The notes under the pieces are model-generated. The model was not told where the DNA came from. It saw nothing but the letters and a program-made list of their open reading frames with translations, and ran no database searches. From Atribacterota bacterium (GTDB lineage: Bacteria; Atribacterota; Phoenicimicrobiia; Phoenicimicrobiales; Stramentimicrobiaceae): a stretch of 6,133 nucleotides of DNA. The position numbers were made by a program, and so were the translations under genes. The stretch spans positions 1-6,133 of the forward strand of contig JAQVGY010000049.1 in assembly GCA_028696495.1 (NCBI GenBank). Reading direction: 5' to 3'. Below, piece by piece: positions 1 to 5,773 of this stretch. Numbering within the stretch: position 1 is the stretch's first letter; each line of letters starts with the position of its first letter.

Positions 1-395
1 TTCGATGGGTAGGAGGCAAAGGTCTGGACTCATATCAGTATGCAGAAGTCCTCAATCAAGCTGAGCTGCCCGGGGTATGGTATATCCCCGAGGAGAGAGA
101 AACAGCAGGTGGGGCTTGTCTGGATATATATGACCCTTCTATTTTTAACCCTGCAAAGAGTGGTATTTATGCACTGGCTTATGCCTTCATGCTGGGAGAC
201 TTTCATGTTCCCAAAAGTACTCCAGGAAATATTGTTATGTTCGACAAAATTATGGGTACAGATAAGATTGGCCTGTTTCTGGAAGCAAAAGTACCTCCAG
301 AACAGATAATTGAGTGCTATACTCCAGAATTAGAAAAGTTTAAAAAAGAACGTGAGAATTATTTAATTCCCTTTTACCAGCCACCTGGCTTTTAA
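1..395 (+). CDS. namZ: NamZ-family (DUF1343) exo-beta-N-acetylmuramidase, C-terminal part, 5' end outside window
   Basis: The reading frame is open from base 3 to a TAA at 393-395, giving the last 130 residues of a protein whose start lies to the left. The segment follows the C-terminal half of the DUF1343 family (GH171; Bacillus subtilis NamZ/YbbC). It has WVGGKGLDSYQYAEVLN, then PGVWYIPEERETAGG, ACLDIYD, FNPAKSGIYALAYAF, the FDKIMGT block, and a closing stretch where PPEQIIECYTPELEKF runs into KKERENYLIPFY. Family members remove N-acetylmuramic acid from the non-reducing ends of peptidoglycan fragments during cell-wall recycling, and usually carry an export signal. The N-terminal domain and any signal peptide are not visible here, so activity and location are inferred from the family. 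The ATG at 189 is an internal methionine, because homology continues well upstream of it. The gene converges with the LOG gene, with 35 bp between stop codons and no convincing terminator. Confidence 0.82.
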   Translation, partial: RWVGGKGLDSYQYAEVLNQAELPGVWYIPEERETAGGACLDIYDPSIFNPAKSGIYALAYAFMLGDFHVPKSTPGNIVMFDKIMGTDKIGLFLEAKVPPEQIIECYTPELEKFKKERENYLIPFYQPPGF

Positions 396-430
396 TAACG
401 GTTGTTATCATGGAACTGGTATTAAAATGT

Positions 431-1258
431 CTATAAGTAAAGTCTGGTGATTTCTTCAGTTAAATAGGTAAAAGCATCTTCAACCGTATCACAGATTTTA
501 AACAGGTCAAGGTCGCATTTGCTGATAGTACCGTATTTGACCAGAGTATCGAAATTGACTACCTGTTTCCAGTATTCTGAACCATAAAGGACTAAGGGTA
601 TCTGCTTTTTTAGTTTTTTAGTTTGTAGCAAAGTTAAAACTTCAAATAATTCGTCAAGAGTACCAAAACCACCGGGGAAAATAACAAATCCTTTGGTTAA
701 ATAGACAAACCAGAATTTACGCATGAAAAAATAATGAAATTCAAAATTAAGTTCCGGGGTAATATATTGATTAAAAAATTGCTCCATGGGAATACTGATA
801 TTAAGACCAATTGATTTACCCCCAGCTTCATTGGCACCTCTATTGGCTGCTTCCATAATTCCAAGCCCCCCACCTGAACAGACTATAAAGCGAGAATTTG
901 GATTTAGTGATTTAGACCAGAGGGTAAAACGTTTAGCTAATTGAACAGCATCCTGGTAATATCCGGACATAAAAACCTGGTTTTTGGCATTTTCTAATTC
1001 TTCCTGAAAATGCATTTTATCCGAATCATCTGAAGTATAAATTTTTTCTTCAATATTTTTAAGATAATTTTTTGCTTCATTGGGAGGCATAGTTCGTGCA
1101 GAACCAAAGAAAACAATCATATCTTTAATATTATTTTTTTGGAAACGTTGTTTAGGTTCCAATAATTCAGCTAATATTCTAATAACTCTGGCATCAGAGC
1201 TATTGATGAAATCCGTATTTCTATAAGCTTTTTCTACTTCTTTTAATCTTTTATCCAT
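431..1258 (-). CDS. LOG-family protein (TIGR00730-type nucleoside monophosphate phosphoribohydrolase)
   Basis: This 275-residue protein has a Rossmann-type LOG fold. Visible family motifs are FFGSAR (residues 50-55), the glycine-rich SGGGLGIMEAANRGA (128-142), the FMRKF segment with Arg180-Lys181, and the hallmark PGGFGTLDE (195-203), whose Glu203 is the expected catalytic residue. LOG enzymes cleave the N-glycosidic bond of nucleoside 5'-monophosphates, such as AMP or cytokinin nucleotides, to base plus ribose 5-phosphate; many are mislabelled lysine decarboxylases. The product is cytosolic, with no signal peptide or membrane segment. It is longer than the roughly 190-residue minimal LOG proteins because of about 45 extra N-terminal residues and a charged insert at about 56-98, a layout seen in a longer subfamily. 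The ATG at 1258 is the only usual start after an in-frame stop at 1289-1291, but no good Shine-Dalgarno precedes it; an AGGG lies about 18 nt away. The gene diverges from the liv operon. The true substrate is unknown. Confidence 0.85.
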   Translation of the reverse strand: MDKRLKEVEKAYRNTDFINSSDARVIRILAELLEPKQRFQKNNIKDMIVFFGSARTMPPNEAKNYLKNIEEKIYTSDDSDKMHFQEELENAKNQVFMSGYYQDAVQLAKRFTLWSKSLNPNSRFIVCSGGGLGIMEAANRGANEAGGKSIGLNISIPMEQFFNQYITPELNFEFHYFFMRKFWFVYLTKGFVIFPGGFGTLDELFEVLTLLQTKKLKKQIPLVLYGSEYWKQVVNFDTLVKYGTISKCDLDLFKICDTVEDAFTYLTEEITRLYL

Positions 1259-1474
1259 CGAATTTAATCTTATTAACCCTGTAATTATTTAACAGGAAAC
1301 ATATTATAAGTTTTAATTTAAAAACCATTTTTATTATAAACTATATTAAACTAATATTCCCATTATTTCCATAATTTTTGAGTATTTTTGGTTAAATAAA
1401 AAAATAATTGTACTTTTTCTGATAATAAATTGTATTTTGAGAATATAATGAGAGTGTATTTTATTCCCCATATA

Positions 1475-1483
1475 TGGTATACT
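1475..1483 (+). promoter_or_regulatory. Candidate extended -10 promoter upstream of livJ
   Basis: TG at 1475-1476, one base, then TATACT at 1478-1483 forms an extended -10 element with one mismatch to TATAAT. The hexamer 17 bp upstream (TGTATT, 1455-1460) is a poor -35, which extended -10 promoters can tolerate. Initiation would fall near 1490 and give a leader of about 300 nt. Such sequences are common by chance in DNA this AT-rich. Confidence 0.3.
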
Positions 1484-1504
1484 TATTTCAAAATTAGTGG
1501 ATGA

Positions 1505-1533
1505 TTGACAAAGGTTCGGGGATATTTTTTAAT
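1505..1533 (+). promoter_or_regulatory. Candidate sigma-70-type promoter of the liv operon
   Basis: A perfect TTGACA (-35) at 1505-1510 is followed after exactly 17 bp by TTTAAT (-10, 5 of 6 matches to TATAAT) at 1528-1533. It points toward livJ and predicts a start site near 1540 and a leader of about 250 nt. This is the best promoter match in the intergenic region. The -10 sits at the centre of the inverted repeat at 1516-1544, so the promoter may be repressible. No start-site data are available. Confidence 0.5.
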
Positions 1534-1544
1534 AATTACCCCGA
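1516..1544. repeat. Inverted repeat TCGGGG-N17-CCCCGA spanning the liv -10 region
   Basis: The arms TCGGGG (1516-1521) and CCCCGA (1539-1544) are exact reverse complements separated by 17 bp of pure A/T. They are among the very few G/C runs in the intergenic region and lie symmetrically around the candidate -10 hexamer at 1528-1533. An operator for a dimeric regulator is the simplest reading. A hairpin would need a 17-nt loop, and a weak outer GTTC/GAAC match (1513-1517 and 1549-1552 area) is out of register. The regulator is not identifiable. Confidence 0.4.
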
Positions 1545-1575
1545 TTTTGAACAAAAAATAATTATATATATGATT

Positions 1576-1600
1576 GCTTATTAAAAAAATTTTTAATAGC
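1576..1600. repeat. 25-bp near-palindrome in the livJ leader
   Basis: GCT-T-ATTAAAAA (1576-1587) and TTTTTAATAGC (1590-1600) pair as 11 bp with one bulged T around a central AA. It is almost wholly A/T apart from the GC ends. It could be a protein-binding site. A 2-nt loop makes it a strained RNA hairpin as drawn. Chance is a real alternative because of base composition. Confidence 0.3.
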
Positions 1601-1618
1601 TAAGATTCAGTGTTAAAA

Positions 1619-1676
1619 TTTTTAGAATTACCTGCTATATTACAGCTTCTTAATACTGCACAGGCAATTTTAAGAA
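1619..1676 (+). promoter_or_regulatory. Long imperfect stem-loop in the livJ 5' leader
   Basis: Bases 1619-1634 can pair with 1661-1676 as a 16-bp helix having one mismatch (A1630 x C1665) and two G-U wobbles. The tip is the GC-containing CCTG/CAGG (1631-1634 with 1661-1664). Inside it, TATTA (1638-1642) pairs with TAATA (1651-1655) around an 8-nt loop. No U-tract follows, so it is not a simple terminator. If transcription starts near 1540 it lies wholly in the leader and may be a cis-regulatory or mRNA-stabilising structure. I recognise no known riboswitch class. Confidence 0.35.
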
Positions 1677-1793
1677 AAAGAAAAATATTTCAGGGGGTGA
1701 TAAATAAAGAATAGAATAATATACCATATCAACATTTTTTAATCACGTGACCACTTAACAAAATATATGATGTAAAAGAAAGGAAGAAAAGAA

Positions 1794-2915
1794 ATGAGAA
1801 AATATTTATTTATTCTTGTTTTAGCTGGAGCGATTCTTTTGCTTGGCAGTGTAGCATTAGCTCAGGATGTAGTTAAATTTGGCGCAGCCGAGCCTATGAC
1901 CGGCGCCATGGCAGTTGGCGGAGAGCTTTGCTGGAGAGGTTATGAACTTGCCCTGGAACAGACTCCCACAGTATTGGGTAAAAAGATTGAATTAATCCTG
2001 GTGGACAATAAGAGTGAAAAAGTCGATGCTGCCAATGCAGTTTCCAGGCTTATTGAAAGAGATGGAGTAGTAGCTGTTTTCGTCAGTTATGGAAGCGGTA
2101 TGGCAATTCCAGGCGGAGAAGTAGCTAACAAAGCAGGTATACCTTTAATTTCCGGTACGGCAACCAACCCGCTGGTTACTCAGGGGAAAGAATATGTTTT
2201 CCGTGCTTGCTTTATTGACCCCTTCCAGGGCCAGGTCATGGCACAATATGCCTACGAGACACTTGGATTTAGAAAATCTGCTCTCCTGGTCGATATTGCC
2301 CAGGACTATTCAGTCGGATTAGCCAATTTCTACAAAAGAACTTTTGAACAACTGGGTGGAGAAATAGTCAGTGATACAAAGTATAATACCGGCGACCAGG
2401 ATTTCAGTGCTCAATTGAGTCAGATTATTGCCTCAGGAGCAGAAGCCCTCTTCTTCCCCGGTTATTTTGGAGACGTTGCTCTCATTGCTATTCAAGGTAG
2501 AGAATTAGGATTTACCGGTCAGTATTTAGGTGGAGATACTCTCCATAACCCGGTACTGGTAGATTTGGCGAAAGAGGCAGCAGAAGGTTTAATTGCCAGC
2601 ACTTTCTTCGCCGAAGATCAGCCAGCTACCCCTGAATCTGAAAAATTTGCTAAATTATTTAGAGAAAAATATAATTTAGCTCCAGATGCGGTTTCTATTC
2701 TTTGCTATGATTCCTTCAATCTGCTTGTTGATGCTATAGAGAGAGCAAACTCATTTGATCCGGTAGCAATTAAAGATGCTTTAGCTGCAACAAAAGACTT
2801 CCAGGGTGCAGGTGGTTCCATTACCATTGATGAAAATGGTGATGCTATTAAACCTGCTGTTCTGGTGAAGATTGTAAATGGGGACTACAAATACGAAGCA
2901 ACTGTTTATCCATAA
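1794..2915 (+). CDS. livJ: Branched-chain amino acid type ABC transporter, periplasmic substrate-binding protein
   Basis: This 373-residue protein belongs to the Leu/Ile/Val-binding family (Peripla_BP_6, type I periplasmic fold). Residues 1-23 form a signal peptide: a basic MRKY, a hydrophobic core 5-20, and an ALA/QD signal-peptidase-I site after Ala23. There is no lipobox cysteine; the first Cys is residue 46. The mature N-terminus VVKFGAAEPMTG (26-37) is typical, followed by LVDNKSEKVDAANAVSRLI (69-87) and the ligand-loop region GIPLISGTATNP (115-126). The length is normal for the family. The start is set by AGGAAG at 1781-1786 and by the signal peptide. It is the first gene of the operon, 119 nt ahead of livH with a strong stem-loop between. 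Leu/Ile/Val are the likely ligands, but relatives also bind other amino acids, amides or aromatic acids, so specificity is unproven. The symbol denotes family, not proven ligand. Confidence 0.9.
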   Translation: MRKYLFILVLAGAILLLGSVALAQDVVKFGAAEPMTGAMAVGGELCWRGYELALEQTPTVLGKKIELILVDNKSEKVDAANAVSRLIERDGVVAVFVSYGSGMAIPGGEVANKAGIPLISGTATNPLVTQGKEYVFRACFIDPFQGQVMAQYAYETLGFRKSALLVDIAQDYSVGLANFYKRTFEQLGGEIVSDTKYNTGDQDFSAQLSQIIASGAEALFFPGYFGDVALIAIQGRELGFTGQYLGGDTLHNPVLVDLAKEAAEGLIASTFFAEDQPATPESEKFAKLFREKYNLAPDAVSILCYDSFNLLVDAIERANSFDPVAIKDALAATKDFQGAGGSITIDENGDAIKPAVLVKIVNGDYKYEATVYP

Positions 2916-2940
2916 TTTTTGCCGTATGGTTGATTGATAG

Positions 2941-2985
2941 TAGAGGTAAAAGAGATAGGGTTATGCCCTATCTCTTTTACCTCTA
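2941..2985 (+). terminator. Perfect 20-bp stem-loop between livJ and livH, probable leaky terminator / mRNA 3'-end protector
   Basis: Bases 2941-2960 are the exact reverse complement of 2966-2985, with a 5-nt loop TTATG (2961-2965). The core GAGATAGGG/CCCTATCTC (2952-2960 with 2966-2974) is preceded by AAAA (2948-2951) and followed by TTTT (2975-2978), the A-tract/hairpin/U-tract arrangement of an intrinsic terminator. The U-tract is only four bases and then pairs back into the longer stem, so termination is likely to be incomplete. livHMGF has no separate promoter that I can see and must be read through it. The element can explain more binding protein than membrane complex, either by partial termination or by blocking 3' exonucleases, as intergenic hairpins do in other ABC operons such as malE-malF. 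Confidence 0.7.
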
Positions 2986-3022
2986 ATGATGATTGAACTG
3001 TAGTTTCAATTTCAATAATAAC

Positions 3023-3028
3023 AAGGAG
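3023..3028 (+). promoter_or_regulatory. Ribosome binding site that fixes the livH start
   Basis: AAGGAG lies 6 nt ahead of the ATG at 3035. A longer in-frame TTG at 2993 has no Shine-Dalgarno and would add 14 polar residues (NCSFNFNNNKEKS after the initiator) that are unlike the family, so 3035 is chosen. Confidence 0.85.
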
Positions 3029-3034
3029 AAGTCC

Positions 3035-3928
3035 ATGACAATAAATCTGCTCTTGCAGAATATCGCTAATGGCCTGTCGTTGGGAAGCTTATATTCCTTA
3101 ATTGCCATAGGGTATACCATGGTCTATGGTATTTTAAGATTAATAAACTTTGCCCATGGAGAAATATTTATGCTGGCACCCTATTTCCTGTATTTTGGAG
3201 TCTTGATTTTTCACCTCCCCTGGTGGGCTTCAGCAATAGTAGCCATTGGCTTAACCGCTTTTACTGGCATGTTATCTGAAAGGATTGCCTATAAACCTTT
3301 AAGAGATGCTCCCAGGATTTCAGCTTTAATTTCAGCAATCGGAGTATCCTTCTTTTTACAGAATCTGTCTATCGTAGTTTTTTCAGGTATTCCCAAATCT
3401 GTTCATCGACCAGCATTTTTTACTAAAATATTTCAATTTGGGGAGATTCGTATCCAGTCTACCCTCTTTGCTTCCATAGGAGTATCTATTATATTTTTAT
3501 CTCTTTTAATATATATTATTTATCAAACGAAAACTGGTTTAGCAATGAGGGCAATATCTCGAGATATAGAGACTTCCAGATTGATGGGAGTTGGTGTTAA
3601 TAGAGCTATTTCAGTAACCTTTATTATTGGTTCTGCTCTGGCAGCAGTAGGAGGAATTTTGTGGAGTCTGAGATTTCCACAGATAGTCCCTACTATGGGA
3701 ATTATACCTGGTTTGAAGGCATTTATTGCTGCTGTAGTAGGTGGGATAGGAAGTATCCCGGGCGCTATGCTGGGAGGCTTTATTTTAGGTATGTCTGAAA
3801 TCTTATTTGTGACTTTTTTTCCTGCAATGTCAGGATATAGAGATGCCTTTGTTTTTTTTATTCTAATAATAATATTATTACTTAAACCTGATGGTATTTT
3901 AGGCACAAAGGTACAGGAGAAGGTATAA
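3035..3928 (+). CDS. livH: Branched-chain amino acid type ABC transporter permease LivH
   Basis: This 297-residue polytopic inner-membrane protein forms half of the translocation channel. Family signatures are the N-terminal NGLSLGSLYSLIAIGYTMVY (12-31), which runs into GILRLINFAHGE (32-43), then SERIAYKPLRDAPR, the cytoplasmic coupling segment GLAMRAISRDIETSRLMGV that meets the ATPases, the GGIGSIPGAMLGG glycine-rich segment, and the C-terminal LLLKPDGILGTK. About eight hydrophobic segments are visible and the length is normal for LivH. The chosen start removes a non-conserved N-terminal extension (see the ribosome binding site entry). livM follows after 4 nt, so the two permeases are probably co-translated. 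No defect is seen. Confidence 0.93.
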   Translation: MTINLLLQNIANGLSLGSLYSLIAIGYTMVYGILRLINFAHGEIFMLAPYFLYFGVLIFHLPWWASAIVAIGLTAFTGMLSERIAYKPLRDAPRISALISAIGVSFFLQNLSIVVFSGIPKSVHRPAFFTKIFQFGEIRIQSTLFASIGVSIIFLSLLIYIIYQTKTGLAMRAISRDIETSRLMGVGVNRAISVTFIIGSALAAVGGILWSLRFPQIVPTMGIIPGLKAFIAAVVGGIGSIPGAMLGGFILGMSEILFVTFFPAMSGYRDAFVFFILIIILLLKPDGILGTKVQEKV

Positions 3929-3932
3929 GATT

Positions 3933-5000
3933 ATGAAAAAACAAAATAAAAAAATATGTACCATAATTGCTTTAATAATACTTTTTATATTGGTGTATTT
4001 TGCCCAGAATAGATTAGATGCCTACAAGATAAGAATCCTTAATCTTGGTGCCATCTATGTTACTCTAGGTGTAAGTTTGAATCTGATATATGGATTTACC
4101 GGGCAATTCTCTCTCGGTCATGCCGGTTTTATGGCGATTGGAGCTTATGTTACTGCCCTGTTAGTCCTTCCTCCCTATTATAAAGAAGCAAGTTTCATAC
4201 TGGAACCTTTAATCTGGCCTTTCACCGTGATTCATGCCCCCTTTATAGTTGCCTTACTCTTATCTGGTTTAATTACTGCTTTAGCAGGATTTTTAATCGG
4301 TTTACCGGTTTTAAGATTAAAGGGTGATTATTTAGGAATTGCTACTTTAGGGTTTGCTGAGATAATCAGGATTATTGCCAATAATTTGCCCCATATTACC
4401 AATGGTGCTTTAGGTATAAAAGGTATTCCAGAATTCACCAACCTCTGGTGGACAGTAGGCGTGGCAGTGGTAACTATCTATATTATTAAAGGATTAATTA
4501 ATAGTAGTTATGGAAGGGCATTGATGTCTATCAGAGAAAATGAGATTGCTGCAGAAGCTGTGGGGATAAATCTGACCTATCATAAAGTAATGTCCTTCAC
4601 TATTAGTGCATTCTTTGCCGGCGTAGGAGGAGGATTATTTGCCTGTCTATTAACCACCATAGATCCCAAGGCATTTATGTTTGTGATGACTTTTAATATT
4701 TTAGCTGTAGTAGTACTCGGTGGTTTGGGTAGTATAACTGGAACGGTTATAGCTGCATTTCTCTATAATTTCTTTTTAGAATATCTTCGTCCTATAGAGG
4801 CTGGCTTTAATCTTGGCCCAATTCATTTTCCCCCCATACCCGGATTGAGGATGGTTTCCTTCTCAGTCCTGCTTTTAGTTCTTATTCTGTATAAACAGAG
4901 GGGTTTAATGGGAGGAGTTGAATTTACATGGGAAGGATTCTTCCGGTTTATTAGTAGAATATTTTCTAACAAAAAAACTACGGAAGGAAGTGCTTCTTAA
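3933..5000 (+). CDS. livM: Branched-chain amino acid type ABC transporter permease LivM
   Basis: This 355-residue membrane protein is the partner permease of LivH. A basic N-terminus (MKKQNKK) leads into the first hydrophobic segment (8-24). Family motifs are LNLIYGFTGQFSLGHAGFMA (49-68), LKGDYLGIATLGFAEIIRII (129-148), TNGALGIKGIP (156-166), the ATPase-coupling loop GRALMSIRENEIAAEAVGIN (194-213) and VVLGGLGSITGT. The segment between the first motif and the next helix contains a longer outer loop around PPYYKEASF (80-88), and a further loop holds LGPIHFPPIPGLRM. Both look like features of a LivM subfamily rather than damage. A soluble tail of about 35 residues follows the last helix. AGGAGAAGG at 3915-3923 overlaps the end of livH and serves as Shine-Dalgarno. 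Its stop TAA shares one base with the livG start. Confidence 0.93.
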   Translation: MKKQNKKICTIIALIILFILVYFAQNRLDAYKIRILNLGAIYVTLGVSLNLIYGFTGQFSLGHAGFMAIGAYVTALLVLPPYYKEASFILEPLIWPFTVIHAPFIVALLLSGLITALAGFLIGLPVLRLKGDYLGIATLGFAEIIRIIANNLPHITNGALGIKGIPEFTNLWWTVGVAVVTIYIIKGLINSSYGRALMSIRENEIAAEAVGINLTYHKVMSFTISAFFAGVGGGLFACLLTTIDPKAFMFVMTFNILAVVVLGGLGSITGTVIAAFLYNFFLEYLRPIEAGFNLGPIHFPPIPGLRMVSFSVLLLVLILYKQRGLMGGVEFTWEGFFRFISRIFSNKKTTEGSAS

Positions 5001-5773
5001 TGGAAATTTTAAATATAGATAATATCACTATTCAGTTTGGCGGTTTAACGGCTGTAAAAAATTTTGAATTAAAACTGCAATCTGGTGAGCTGGTTGGTTT
5101 AATCGGCCCCAATGGTGCTGGCAAAACAACCATTTTTAATATGATAACAGGAATATATGCTCCTTCTGTGAACAGAATATATTTTCAAAATACGGATATT
5201 ACCGGGATGAAACCAGACAAAATTGCCAAATTAGGTATTGCCAGAACCTTTCAAAATGTTAGACTGATGGAAAATTTGACAGTGATTGATAATGTAATGA
5301 TTGGATTTCACCTTCATTTACAATCGAGTATTGCCTCTGCTATCTTCAAATTTTCAGGTTATGTGCAGGAAGAAGAAAGCATATACCAGAAATCTACGGA
5401 ATTATTGGAGAAAGTTGATTTGGAAAGATGTAAATTGGAAAAAGCAGGTAGCCTTCCCTATGGTCAGCAGAGAAAATTAGAGATTGTTAGGGCTTTGGCT
5501 ACAGAACCAAAGCTTTTACTCCTTGATGAACCGGCTGCAGGAATGAATCCCCAGGAGACCAAGGAGTTGATGGGTTTTATTCAAAGAATAAGAGATGATT
5601 TCAATTTAACCATTATACTGATTGAACACGATATGAAAGTAGTAATGGGAATATGTGAGAGAATAATAGTATTAAACTACGGTTTAACGATAGCTGAAGG
5701 GAATCCCAAAGAGATACAGCATAATCCAGAAGTTATTAAAGCCTATTTGGGGGTGGAAGCACAATATGCTTAA
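5000..5773 (+). CDS. livG: Branched-chain amino acid type ABC transporter ATP-binding protein LivG
   Basis: This 257-residue ABC ATPase binds the cytoplasmic face of LivH/LivM and hydrolyses ATP. Motifs in order are Walker A GPNGAGKTT (36-44), a Q-loop in ARTFQNVRL with Gln85, the LivG-type signature LPYGQQRKLEI (152-162) in place of LSGGQ, Walker B LLLLDEP with catalytic Glu177 (172-178), a D-loop region AAGMNP (179-184), and the H-loop His210 in LIEHDMK. The C-terminal GNPKEIQHNPEVIKAYLG is the usual LivG ending. All catalytic residues are present. One small oddity is Asn58 (APSVNRIYF), where relatives usually have Gly. The start codon overlaps the livM stop by one base (TAATG), with GGAAGGAAG at 4982-4990 as Shine-Dalgarno, indicating translational coupling. 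The length is typical. Confidence 0.95.
   Translation: MEILNIDNITIQFGGLTAVKNFELKLQSGELVGLIGPNGAGKTTIFNMITGIYAPSVNRIYFQNTDITGMKPDKIAKLGIARTFQNVRLMENLTVIDNVMIGFHLHLQSSIASAIFKFSGYVQEEESIYQKSTELLEKVDLERCKLEKAGSLPYGQQRKLEIVRALATEPKLLLLDEPAAGMNPQETKELMGFIQRIRDDFNLTIILIEHDMKVVMGICERIIVLNYGLTIAEGNPKEIQHNPEVIKAYLGVEAQYA

Larger units (their letters stand above)
1259..1793. other. 535-bp AT-rich divergent intergenic region (LOG gene / liv operon)
   Basis: No convincing protein gene lies here. The region must hold the leftward promoter of the LOG gene and the rightward promoter and leader of the liv operon. The rightward elements are listed separately. For the LOG gene, minus-strand TATAAT sequences occur at 1303-1308 and 1333-1338, but neither has a recognisable -35 at normal spacing, so I do not call a leftward promoter. 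The richest stretch runs from about 1475 to 1750. It contains two promoter candidates, a TCGGGG/CCCCGA inverted repeat, a 25-bp near-palindrome, a 58-nt stem-loop, a Shine-Dalgarno-like AGGGGGTGAT and the 8-bp palindrome TCACGTGA (1743-1750). A plus-strand TATAAT at 1444-1449 has no -35 partner. The 27-codon frame at 1501-1584 is treated as a finding, not a gene. Confidence 0.7.

Noticed and set aside
40..309. ATG-initiated 89-codon frame on the plus strand
   Set aside because: It lies in another frame over the namZ coding region, which shows clear DUF1343 family sequence. Its own translation resembles nothing.
395..408. ATAAC-GGTT-GTTAT hairpin between namZ and the LOG gene as a terminator
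   Set aside because: The stem is only 5 bp, mostly A/T, with no U-tract on the plus strand and only a short one on the minus strand. It is too weak to call.
1444..1449. Perfect TATAAT as a livJ promoter
   Set aside because: There is no recognisable -35 at 15-19 bp and no TG extension. Such hexamers are expected by chance in DNA this AT-rich.
1259..1793. CRISPR array, tRNA, small RNA gene or mobile-element ends in the large intergenic region
   Set aside because: No spaced direct repeats, cloverleaf, transposase fragment or target-site duplication was seen.
2993..3021. Separate promoter for livHMGF (TTGAAC followed by AATAAT or TAATAA)
   Set aside because: Spacing or -10 match is poor, and transcription would start at or inside the livH Shine-Dalgarno.
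3523..3906. Minus-strand 127-codon frame
   Set aside because: It is antisense to the conserved 3' half of livH, with low-complexity Ile/Pro/Lys content and no ribosome binding site. It is a shadow frame.
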